Shown piece by piece: positions 26,625 through 34,814 of a DNA stretch of 64,000 nt. The position numbers and the translations under genes are program-made. The notes under the pieces were generated by a model that was given only the letters and a program-made list of their open reading frames with translations, searched no databases and was not told the origin of the DNA. The stretch covers positions 1 to 64,000 of the forward strand of contig NZ_CP119421.1 in assembly GCF_030506305.1 (NCBI RefSeq). The letters are read 5' to 3'. Position 1 is the first letter of the stretch. Every line of letters starts with the position of its first letter. Source of the stretch: Porifericola rhodea (lineage in GTDB: Bacteria; Bacteroidota; Bacteroidia; Cytophagales; Cyclobacteriaceae).

Positions 26625-27264
26625 GCCAATAGTACAAGAAGAGTTTGCGAAAATCACGACTTACTTTCCTGATTTGAGCGAAAAGCAGATACAGCAATTA
26701 GAAGCACTCTATGGCCTTTACGAAGAATGGAACGCAAAAATTAATGTGATTTCCCGTAAAGATATTGCTCATATTTATTTACACCATGTACTACATTCAT
26801 TGACAATCGCTAAAGTGGCTCCTTTTAACCCAGGCACCAATATACTGGATATAGGCACAGGTGGTGGCTTTCCGGGCATCCCCCTGGCTATTATGTTTCC
26901 TAAAACTCAGTTTCACCTGGTAGACTCTATTGGCAAAAAGATTAAAGTAGTCAATGCTGTAGCAGAAGCTTTAGGTTTGAAAAACGTGAAAGCTGAGCAT
27001 ATGCGGGCAGAAAAAGTGAAAGGCAGATATGATTTTGCAGTAACCCGTGCCGTAGCACCTTTAAAAATGCTTTATAACTGGTCCAGAAACAAGATTAAGC
27101 CAAAATCTCAACACGATTTGTACAATGGACTGATCTGCCTGAAAGGAGGAGACCTCAGTGCTGAACTGGAAGCCGTTAACTTAAATTATGCCCTCTATCC
27201 GGTAAACGATTATTTTCAGGAAGAGTATTATCAGGAAAAATACGTTTTATATGCTCCTTTGTAG
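26614..27264 (+). CDS. rsmG: 16S rRNA (guanine-527-N7) methyltransferase
   Basis: The 216-residue RsmG/GidB enzyme uses S-adenosylmethionine to methylate N7 of G527 in 16S rRNA. The SAM-binding motif ILDIGTGGGFPGIPLAIMFP lies at about residues 71-90, preceded by YEEWNAKINVISRKD. The usual FAVTRAVAPLKMLYNW follows. Loss of this enzyme gives low-level streptomycin resistance in other bacteria. Its ATG lies inside the end of the ceramidase-like gene (11-base overlap), and a terminator follows, so it is the last gene of the unit. Confidence 0.95.
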   Translation: MHPEPIVQEEFAKITTYFPDLSEKQIQQLEALYGLYEEWNAKINVISRKDIAHIYLHHVLHSLTIAKVAPFNPGTNILDIGTGGGFPGIPLAIMFPKTQFHLVDSIGKKIKVVNAVAEALGLKNVKAEHMRAEKVKGRYDFAVTRAVAPLKMLYNWSRNKIKPKSQHDLYNGLICLKGGDLSAELEAVNLNYALYPVNDYFQEEYYQEKYVLYAPL

Positions 27265-27311
27265 TAAGAGCACAGATATACCTTAAGGCAGAAGTTGTTA
27301 TAGATTACAAA

Positions 27312-27344
27312 AAAAGCCGGATGAACTAATTTCACCCGGCTTTT
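27312..27344. terminator. Bidirectional terminator after rsmG
   Basis: AAAAGCCGG pairs with CCGGCTTTT (9 bases) around a 15-base loop. The A and T flanks suit both convergent genes. Confidence 0.75.
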
Positions 27345-27366
27345 ATGACTAAACTTCAATAGCTTA

Positions 27367-28632
27367 TCAGGTTTTTTGCTTCTTCTTCTTGGCAGCAGGA
27401 AACAGGATGTTGTTCAAAATCAGGCGGTAACCTGGCGAGTTTGGGTAGAGATTTAAATCGGTAGGAGCCTCCCCCACTCTATGCTGATAATCTTCTGGGT
27501 CATGCCCTCCGTAGAAAGTCCAGAAGCCTTTACCGAATATCCCGTGAATATACTTCGCTTCTCCAGCTGCTTTATTTTCGCCTAGAACTACCACATCCGG
27601 ACGTATCAATGCTTTATTAAAAGCAGTAGTCTGCCCCATAAACCCCTTTACTATACGTTCATGATTTTGAGTAAGCATAGTAGGGATAGGGTCCCATTTA
27701 GCAGAAAACTCAAAAAGGTTAAAATAATCGTTATCCTGGCTTAAACCCCGAGAGCGAGGATCTACATCTATATTTGAATATTCGTATTCGTAAGGATTAC
27801 GTACCAGTTTAAAATCCTGAAAAGCAAAGGTATTGCTATAGTTTAGCTTTTCCTGTGCTGCCGGGTCAGCACGGTCACCATCGTACATAGACTCTACTAT
27901 ATCAACGCCATCCGCCGCAAGAGCAATATCGTAAGTATCTGTAGCAGAGCACATGGCAAACATAAAGCCCCCCCCCGAAACAAAGTCTCTGATCTTCTGA
28001 ACAACAGCCAGTTTAAGCTCAGACACTTTGCCGAAACCATGCTCACGAGCAGTTTCTTCATACTTTTGTTGTCTTTCTATATACCAGGGAGTATTTCTGT
28101 AAATTCTGTAAAATTTACCATACTGACCTGTGAAATCCTCGTGGTGAAGGTGCAGCCAATCGTACTCCGGTAGTTTGTCGTACATAACCTCATCGTCAAA
28201 AACCACATCGTAGGGAATTTCAGCATAGGTTAAAGCCAGGGTAACGGCATCGTCCCAGGGCTGTTTGCTTTTAGGAGAGTAAACCGCAATTTTAGGATGC
28301 TTTTCCAGCTTCATCATGTCTTTATTTGACGAAGGGCTGGCAATCGTACTAATTACCTGATTGTACTGGGCATCAGAGATTACCTCATAGCTTACCCCAC
28401 GAATAACACATTCATTCTCCAGTTTCTGAGAATATTCAACAGCAAAGCTTCCTCCCCTGTAATTGAGCAGCCAGTCCACTGTACCTTCATTCTGTAAAAC
28501 CCAATACGCAATACCATAAGCTTTAAGGTGATTGGCCTGTGCCTGATCCATAGGCATAAGTATCTGCGATGCCTGCAACTGTAGAGATACTAATCCTGCA
28601 ATACAGGAAAGTAATAGATATTTTATTCGCAT
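27367..28632 (-). CDS. Secreted protein with glutamine-amidotransferase-like fold
   Basis: The 421-residue protein begins with a signal peptide (MRIKYLLLSCIAGLVSLQLQA, likely cleaved near residue 21). The region from about residue 110 (HPKIAVYSPKSKQPWDDAVTLALTYAEIPYDVVFDDEV) and FVSGGGFMFAMCSATDTYD suggests the class I glutamine amidotransferase/ThuA-type fold with a Cys at the nucleophile elbow. To my knowledge homologues in Cytophagales have been named asparagine synthetase B, which the sequence does not support: there is no N-terminal Cys nucleophile or ATP-pyrophosphatase domain. The tail (KKKKQKT) is strongly basic. Its substrate is unknown. The gene is a single unit. Confidence 0.6.
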   Translation of the reverse strand: MRIKYLLLSCIAGLVSLQLQASQILMPMDQAQANHLKAYGIAYWVLQNEGTVDWLLNYRGGSFAVEYSQKLENECVIRGVSYEVISDAQYNQVISTIASPSSNKDMMKLEKHPKIAVYSPKSKQPWDDAVTLALTYAEIPYDVVFDDEVMYDKLPEYDWLHLHHEDFTGQYGKFYRIYRNTPWYIERQQKYEETAREHGFGKVSELKLAVVQKIRDFVSGGGFMFAMCSATDTYDIALAADGVDIVESMYDGDRADPAAQEKLNYSNTFAFQDFKLVRNPYEYEYSNIDVDPRSRGLSQDNDYFNLFEFSAKWDPIPTMLTQNHERIVKGFMGQTTAFNKALIRPDVVVLGENKAAGEAKYIHGIFGKGFWTFYGGHDPEDYQHRVGEAPTDLNLYPNSPGYRLILNNILFPAAKKKKQKT

Positions 28633-28798
28633 AATAAACTTGCTGTTTATATTAAAATGGCCAGATATTTAATTTATTGCAAAAGAATTTACTTATCAAC
28701 TTCAGACTGGCTATTATTGAAACTAGCGAAAAGTTCTGAGCAATGTACATTAATTACATCGCCCTTCCGGGAAATGTTTTACCTATGTAGGATATTAC

Positions 28799-30037
28799 AT
28801 GAATATACTCAATAATGTAGAAGAAAGCCTGAAGTCTATCCGCGATAATTTGCTGAGGACTACGCTAACTGCCCTCATAATTGCAATAGGTATTACCGCA
28901 TTGGTGGGTATTCTTACAGCAATTGACGGTATACAGGCATCCGTAGATGATAGTTTTGCCGGGCTTGGCGTAAACACCTTCTCTATAGACGAAAAAAGAG
29001 GGAGCGGTAGAACTCAGCAAGGACGCTCCGTAAAAAATTACCCGCCCATACGCTACAGCGATGTAAGAGAATTTAAAAAACGCTACGACTACCCAGCAAA
29101 GATATCGGTGAACACGCGCATCACCAATAATGCAGAAGTTAAAAAAGGCTCAGAAAAAACCAACCCAAACATCAGGCTTTACGGTACGGACGATAGCTAT
29201 ATCGTTACTGAAGGCTACAACCTGGAGGCCGGACGTAATTTCAGTAATTTTGACCTGGAAAAAGGGACTAATGTAGCCATCATCGGGTATGAGACTTACG
29301 AATCTCTTTTTGGAAATAACCTTAATCCCATAGATCAGGAAATCTCTCTTTACGGCAATATTTTTAGAGTAATTGGTCTTATGGAAAAAATGGGGTCGGT
29401 TGGAGGCGGAGGCAATGCTGACAGAAAAATTTTGATTCCTCTCGCAAAGGGTAGACAGCTCGGCTCTAACCAGGAGTTAGATTATCGTATAGATGTGTTG
29501 GTAAATAATAGTGGAAATGTAGAAGCCGCTATGGGAGAGGCTACTAGCCTGATGCGTGCCATCCGGCAAGACCCTATAGGAGCAGAACTTTCATTTGAAA
29601 TACAGGAAAAAAAATCATTGAGTGAGCAGTTGGGAGAGATTACCGGCTACCTGAGAATTGGAGGCTTCGCCATTGGGCTTATTACTCTCTTAGGCGCATC
29701 CGTAGCACTAATGAACATCATGATGGTTTCGGTAACGGAAAGGACTCGCGAAATTGGTATTCGCAAAGCTTTAGGAGCTACGCCCAAACGAATTCGCCAG
29801 CAGTTTTTGATAGAGGCTATCGTCATTTGCCAGATTGGAGGACTGGCAGGAGTAATTATGGGCATGGGTATTGGTAATGTGGTTGCCAGCTTTATGGATG
29901 TAGGCCGGTTTTTAGTACCCTGGGTATGGATTATTTCAGCACTGTTTATCTGTATCGCGGTAGGCTTATTTTCTGGTTATTACCCTGCTTTTAAGGCTTC
30001 CAAACTTGACCCTATAGAGTCGTTGCGATACGAATAA
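28799..30037 (+). CDS. MacB-like ABC transporter permease (stand-alone)
   Basis: The 412-residue protein has one N-terminal helix (about 20-42, [20 protein letters not shown]) and a large periplasmic MacB_PCD domain. The FtsX-type C-terminal helices include the conserved cytoplasmic block [31 protein letters not shown]. Such permeases couple ATP hydrolysis to mechanical work on periplasmic substrates rather than moving them through the membrane. No ATPase or adaptor gene is next to it, so a partner ATPase must be supplied in trans. Its stop codon lies two bases from the stop of the convergent surface-protein gene. Confidence 0.88.
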   Translation: MNILNNVEESLKSIRDNLLRTTLTALIIAIGITALVGILTAIDGIQASVDDSFAGLGVNTFSIDEKRGSGRTQQGRSVKNYPPIRYSDVREFKKRYDYPAKISVNTRITNNAEVKKGSEKTNPNIRLYGTDDSYIVTEGYNLEAGRNFSNFDLEKGTNVAIIGYETYESLFGNNLNPIDQEISLYGNIFRVIGLMEKMGSVGGGGNADRKILIPLAKGRQLGSNQELDYRIDVLVNNSGNVEAAMGEATSLMRAIRQDPIGAELSFEIQEKKSLSEQLGEITGYLRIGGFAIGLITLLGASVALMNIMMVSVTERTREIGIRKALGATPKRIRQQFLIEAIVICQIGGLAGVIMGMGIGNVVASFMDVGRFLVPWVWIISALFICIAVGLFSGYYPAFKASKLDPIESLRYE

Positions 30038-30039
30038 CC

Positions 30040-32637
30040 TCAATCTGGTAGCTGAAGAAACACATAAATCTGCCCTTTGTAGCTGTAGTTGTTGTAGTAT
30101 AAAGTGTAGTAATATACGCCTGCCGGCATGCCTTCAGCATACCACTTGAACTCCGGATCGTTAGAGCTAAAAACCTCTTTGCCCCAGCGATTAAAAATAT
30201 CTATCCGTTGAAATATATTGTTGCAATTTCCTATCGGCAGGTCGCACTCACCATCAGGCTGGTTGCAAAACCGTAAAAAGAAATAATCTCCCTGCTGATC
30301 ACCATTTGGAGTTATAGCATTATGAGGTTGGTAAGCTTCCAGATTGAGTGGCTCATCTACGATATGCAGTACAATGCTAATAGTATCGTTCTTATTGTTA
30401 AAACACTTGCTATCTACAGCTGTAAAGTACAGCTCTAGGTAAGACTCCTGGCCTCTGCCCCGAACCGTTTCGCAGGGGGGGCGCCACCTGAACTGACGAC
30501 CAACATTACCCCTACCCACTACCGGAAAAAAGTTGAAATTAACCACTTCAGTATCTACAATGCTATCATTAAATACTGCCTTTGCTAACCTTAGTGTAAT
30601 AATGTCATTATCCCTGTCATTACTAATAACATCAAAAAAGATATTGCGATTAACAATGGAAGTCAAAGTATCTCCTGCCTCAGTATCTCTGATAAATAGT
30701 TCAGGGGCTTCATTTAAAGGAGGGAGTACATTCACCACCAGGCTTAGGCTATCTACTGAAGTCTGCCCACAACTTTTTCCGTCTTCTGCCAGAAAAGTAA
30801 TTTTGAAGCTGCTCTTTTCTTCTAAGTCAATAGAATTACATGATAAACGCCAGCTAAAGGGACTTCTCACCTCCTTTATCCCCTGGTTATCAGGAAAATA
30901 AATATTGTAAGCATCAAACTCAAAACCATCTCCTACTGCTGTCAGGTTAATCAGGTCATTATCAAAATCTTCAGCAAGCACATCAAAGGATAGAGTTTCA
31001 TCTATACGAATAGAAATTTCTCTTTCCTGCTGGCCAATTAAAGAAATCTTAGGGCGTTCATTGTCAGCAGGAATTACTGTAAAACGAAACTTAAGCTTAT
31101 CGGATAGGGAACTAGGGCAGTCTCTGTTTTCTGTAAGCACTGCTTCTACCTCAAACTCGTTGCTATTGCTTAAATCCAGTAGCTCACATTTTGGCGTCCA
31201 CTTTAGTACTTTTTGCACCTCTCCGGGAATCAAAAGCCGCTCTTCCAGCACCATACCGTATTCTGCCGGAGAAAAGTTGTCTGCTTCCAGATTAAGCTGT
31301 AATAGATCTTTGTCTTCATCAAGACCACGAAGAACGTAAGAATAACTCTCTCCCTCCTGTAGCACTACTTCCACCACATTGGGGTTTCTCTCAATAAATG
31401 GCGCATTACCTGCGGCACCTTCCAGGCTTATATTTACTCTTATCGTGTCTGTGAGAGGCTGACTACAGGCATTGTCATAAGCAATAATGTTAATTTGCAT
31501 TGCCTCCTTTGTGTAGGGGCACTCAGGCAGGCACAGACTAAAACGAATAGTATCTCCTGCATCTTCTTTTAGCTGTAGTGAGGGACTGATTAATTCACTT
31601 AAGTCAGCATTAAAATTGATACCTTCAGCTTCTATTCTTAAAAGCTCATTCGGGTCTCGATCTGTCACCAATACTTCCAGGCAACGGTCGCTACTCTTAG
31701 GGATATTAAGAGTTGTGGTCTGATCGTAAATCTTTCCATCATGCTTAAGCAGAACTTCGGGAGATGCCCCCGGATTACAATCCACCACCAGCAACTGATA
31801 ATCTCTCCTAACTTCTCCTATCTTTATGCCTCCTCTGTATTCTTCTACTTTAATACCGAACACAAATACGCCCAACTCATCAGGAACTACTGTAAGCCTA
31901 CCCTTCTGGTCTATGCTCAGGGGAGGCTGACCGGGCACCATATTGTTTACTCCAATACCTTCGCTAAAGATAACTGGCTGATGTGGAGCCGGTGAGGGAG
32001 TAGGTACAGGTTGAAACCGTGAGCTATTAAGAGGCGCAGCCATGCTGTAAACTAATGAGTCTCCATCGGCATCTGTTGCTCCAAAGTTGTAGGTAAAGTT
32101 TTGATTGATACAGGCATAGTCGCTAATAGGGCTCGAAAGCTCAGGAGATGAATTAACAAAAGCTGTATTGTTGATACTTACCGGCGGAAACTCCATATAA
32201 TAAGTCTGCCCGGTAGACTCAGGCTCTACTATGTTGTTTACAATATTATTACGGCAGCAGCGCTCAAAAACGGCATAATAGCCTTCAGGATCAGAAAATT
32301 GTGAGGGTGGCAGTGTTACTTCTGCTGAATAAACAATCTGCCGGAAAAGTATACTATCGTCGGTACATGAAGGGTTGGTATAGGGTACAAAGGAAGAAGA
32401 AACCTGGTTGACGTTCAATATTTCAAGGTTTACATCATCACTCTTACGAAAAATATACACCGAAGCAAAATCATCTTCAGCTTCGGGGTCTCCATTTACT
32501 TCGTCAAAATACTGTATCAGCCTTAGTTCATAAAGAAAGCCCTGTTTGTGAATCAGCCTGAACTCACCTCCTACAATATGGGTTGCACATACGAAACCCG
32601 GAACAAAGAATAGCAAGATGGTGAAGAGTCGTTTCAT
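30040..32637 (-). CDS. Surface or secreted protein with gliding-motility type B sorting domain
   Basis: The 865-residue protein has a signal peptide (MKRLFTILLFFVPGFVCA, cleavage before THIVGGEF). Several Ig/cadherin-like modules rich in acidic residues follow (for example LRGLDEDKDLLQLNLEADNF and VLAEDFDNDLINLTAVGDGFEF). The last 90 residues contain NAITPNGDQQGDYFFLRF, IDIFNRWGKEVF and GMPAGVYYYTLYYNN, the type B C-terminal signal recognised by the type IX secretion system. It is therefore expected to be exported to the cell surface or medium. The repeats resemble adhesins. The N-terminus has many cysteines, possibly in disulfides. The ligand is unknown. Confidence 0.9.
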   Translation of the reverse strand: MKRLFTILLFFVPGFVCATHIVGGEFRLIHKQGFLYELRLIQYFDEVNGDPEAEDDFASVYIFRKSDDVNLEILNVNQVSSSFVPYTNPSCTDDSILFRQIVYSAEVTLPPSQFSDPEGYYAVFERCCRNNIVNNIVEPESTGQTYYMEFPPVSINNTAFVNSSPELSSPISDYACINQNFTYNFGATDADGDSLVYSMAAPLNSSRFQPVPTPSPAPHQPVIFSEGIGVNNMVPGQPPLSIDQKGRLTVVPDELGVFVFGIKVEEYRGGIKIGEVRRDYQLLVVDCNPGASPEVLLKHDGKIYDQTTTLNIPKSSDRCLEVLVTDRDPNELLRIEAEGINFNADLSELISPSLQLKEDAGDTIRFSLCLPECPYTKEAMQINIIAYDNACSQPLTDTIRVNISLEGAAGNAPFIERNPNVVEVVLQEGESYSYVLRGLDEDKDLLQLNLEADNFSPAEYGMVLEERLLIPGEVQKVLKWTPKCELLDLSNSNEFEVEAVLTENRDCPSSLSDKLKFRFTVIPADNERPKISLIGQQEREISIRIDETLSFDVLAEDFDNDLINLTAVGDGFEFDAYNIYFPDNQGIKEVRSPFSWRLSCNSIDLEEKSSFKITFLAEDGKSCGQTSVDSLSLVVNVLPPLNEAPELFIRDTEAGDTLTSIVNRNIFFDVISNDRDNDIITLRLAKAVFNDSIVDTEVVNFNFFPVVGRGNVGRQFRWRPPCETVRGRGQESYLELYFTAVDSKCFNNKNDTISIVLHIVDEPLNLEAYQPHNAITPNGDQQGDYFFLRFCNQPDGECDLPIGNCNNIFQRIDIFNRWGKEVFSSNDPEFKWYAEGMPAGVYYYTLYYNNYSYKGQIYVFLQLPD

Positions 32638-32810
32638 CGTTTATCTATACGCTGGCTTCCTAAAGAGAAGACAGAGGTTACTTGCAAAGCGTTGGAGGCT
32701 AATTCTAAATTTAACAATATTCTTATAAAAGCCTATTGAAGTAATGGCTTCAGGCAAATATTCATTTAATACCCACTCAGAAATTAAGCAGCTTTTTAGA
32801 AATAAAAGCT

Positions 32811-32841
32811 TTTCGGAAAATTTTCAAATATCATACCTTTG
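32811..32841 (+). promoter_or_regulatory. Promoter of rlmD, probably leaderless
   Basis: TACCTTTG at 32834-32841 is an exact -7 element, with TTTC (one base off TTTG) 19 bases upstream at 32811-32814. The element ends six bases before the ATG, so the transcript probably begins at or within a few bases of the start codon. Confidence 0.65.
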
Positions 32842-32847
32842 CGCGCT

Positions 32848-34266
32848 ATGGGAAAAAGGAAGAACATAAAGTTGGAGCAGGTAACCATTGAAAGAATGGC
32901 TGCAGAAGGGAAATGTATAGCTCACCATGATGACATGGTGGTTTTTGTGAAAGATGTAGCTCCTGGAGATGTAGTAGACCTTAAGGTGACCAAGCATAAA
33001 AAGTCATTTATGGAGGCTCGCCCACTACATTTTCATAAACTTTCTGAGTTGAGGACTGAGCCTTTTTGCCAACACTTTGGTATATGCGGTGGATGCAAAT
33101 GGCAGCATATCCCCTACAGCCTGCAATTAGAGTATAAGCAACAGCAGGTTATAGATAATTTTGAACGTATTGGCAAACTACAAATTGGTCAGGTTCTTCC
33201 TATTGTACCTTCTGAAGAAACCCAGTATTACCGAAACAAGCTGGAGTATACCTTCTCTATCAACCGCTGGTTAACAAGAGAAGAAATTAGTACCAGAGAA
33301 GATTTTGACCGTCGGGCATTAGGTTTTCATATACCCCAGAGCTTTGAGAAGATTCTTCCTATTGAGCACTGCTACCTTCAGCCAGAGCCTTCTAATTCGG
33401 TGCGACTGGCCCTGGATGAGTTTGCCAAAACCCATGACATAAGCTTTTATGATCATGTAAAGCATAAAGGTATACTTCGGAACCTTATCATACGCACTAG
33501 CAATGCAGGTGAGCTTATGGTCATCGTGCAGTTTGGAGGCGATGCCCAGCAGGCACCAGAGACCGTTGAAAAGGTGATGAGCTTTTTGAAAGAGCATTTT
33601 CCTGAGATCACTTCGCTGCAATACATTATCAATCCTAAAAAGAACGATACTTATTTTGATTTAGAGGTAAATTTGTATTCGGGCAACGATTACATTACTG
33701 AAAAGATGGAAGACCTGACTTTCAGAATTAGCCCAAAAGCATTTTACCAAACTAATGCTAAGCAGGCATATGAGCTGTACAAGGTAGCCAGAAGTTTTGC
33801 TGACCTCAAAGGTGATGAAGTAGTTTATGATCTCTACACTGGTACAGGTACTATTGCAAACTTTGTTGCTAAGCAGGCCAAACAGGTGGTTGGTATAGAA
33901 TATATAGAGGATGCCATACAAGACGCTAAAGTAAATGCTCAGCTCAACCAGATGGACAATACTCTCTTTTATGCCGGAGATATTAAAGATACACTCAACG
34001 ATCAGTTTTTGGCTGAGCATCAAAGACCTGATGTCATTATCACTGACCCACCCAGGAGCGGCATGCACCCCGATGTGGTACAAAAGCTATTGGAAGTAGC
34101 TGCTAGACGTATTGTCTATGTGAGCTGCAACCCTGCCACCCAGGCACGTGACATTTCCGCCCTAAGTGAAAAATATGAGCTTGTAAAACTTCAGCCAGTT
34201 GATATGTTTCCTCATACTCATCATGTGGAAAGTGTGGCATTACTTACGCTGAGGGAACAGGCTTAG
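32848..34266 (+). CDS. rlmD: 23S rRNA (uracil-1939-C5) methyltransferase RlmD
   Basis: The protein has 472 residues from the ATG at 32848; an in-frame TTG nine bases upstream belongs to the promoter -7 element. It has an N-terminal TRAM domain (about 5-60), an iron-sulfur cysteine set (CQHFGICGGCKWQH plus a later HC in IEHCYLQP), the SAM domain VYDLYTGTGTIANFVA, TDPPRSGMHPD and the catalytic cysteine in VYVSCNPATQARD. It methylates U1939 (or a related uridine) of 23S rRNA. It is a single gene transcribed away from the surface-protein gene. Confidence 0.93.
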   Translation: MGKRKNIKLEQVTIERMAAEGKCIAHHDDMVVFVKDVAPGDVVDLKVTKHKKSFMEARPLHFHKLSELRTEPFCQHFGICGGCKWQHIPYSLQLEYKQQQVIDNFERIGKLQIGQVLPIVPSEETQYYRNKLEYTFSINRWLTREEISTREDFDRRALGFHIPQSFEKILPIEHCYLQPEPSNSVRLALDEFAKTHDISFYDHVKHKGILRNLIIRTSNAGELMVIVQFGGDAQQAPETVEKVMSFLKEHFPEITSLQYIINPKKNDTYFDLEVNLYSGNDYITEKMEDLTFRISPKAFYQTNAKQAYELYKVARSFADLKGDEVVYDLYTGTGTIANFVAKQAKQVVGIEYIEDAIQDAKVNAQLNQMDNTLFYAGDIKDTLNDQFLAEHQRPDVIITDPPRSGMHPDVVQKLLEVAARRIVYVSCNPATQARDISALSEKYELVKLQPVDMFPHTHHVESVALLTLREQA

Positions 34267-34288
34267 CCAGCCTACCTCATTTTTTTTT
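34259..34288 (+). terminator. Possible terminator at the rlmD stop
   Basis: A short 5-base stem (AGGCT with AGCCT, 5-base loop) overlaps the stop codon and is followed after six bases by nine T. The stem is weak. Confidence 0.35.
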
Positions 34289-34814
34289 GCTCAAATAACT
34301 TACATCTCTTTTGTTAGCAAAAAATCACATTTCTATCAGCTACTTATCAGTGAATTCGCTATTCTTTTGAGAAAACTATAAGCATTCTTTAAAATTATTA
34401 GAATCAACAACAGTTTGACCTTTCTCAATATTTCAGAATTCAATTAAAACTATAAATTTTCTAATAGACAAAATCAGATTTATTCTAACTAATTATTAGA
34501 TTATTTATACAATATATGTATATGTTAATACTTATATAATTTTTTAATTTACCCTCAGACTTAAGTAATTTTCACAGGTTATAGCTACGCTTACTTACAA
34601 GCTTTGCAGCCAAAATTCTATTCTTAAGTTTTTATTTAAATAATACTCTTTTACTCCTGAATATTAGTTAGCTTGTCTTACTAATTTTTAAAATATTTCC
34701 ATTTTGTTACCTGTTAAAAACAGGGCGATAATTTTCAAATTTCTGGAAGAGGGGGTTTTTCTATAATTTCACTAGCTGATGAAGAAAAGTGTGTGAACAA
34801 GCCCGTAATTTTTT
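34289..34814 (+). other. AT-rich intergenic region upstream of the histidine kinase
   Basis: This stretch of 526 bases is strongly AT-rich. It has no credible reading frame or RNA gene. Near 34711-34725 a short hairpin (CCTGT with ACAGG) is present. No exact TAnnTTTG element was found; transcription signals of the kinase are undecided. Confidence 0.5.
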
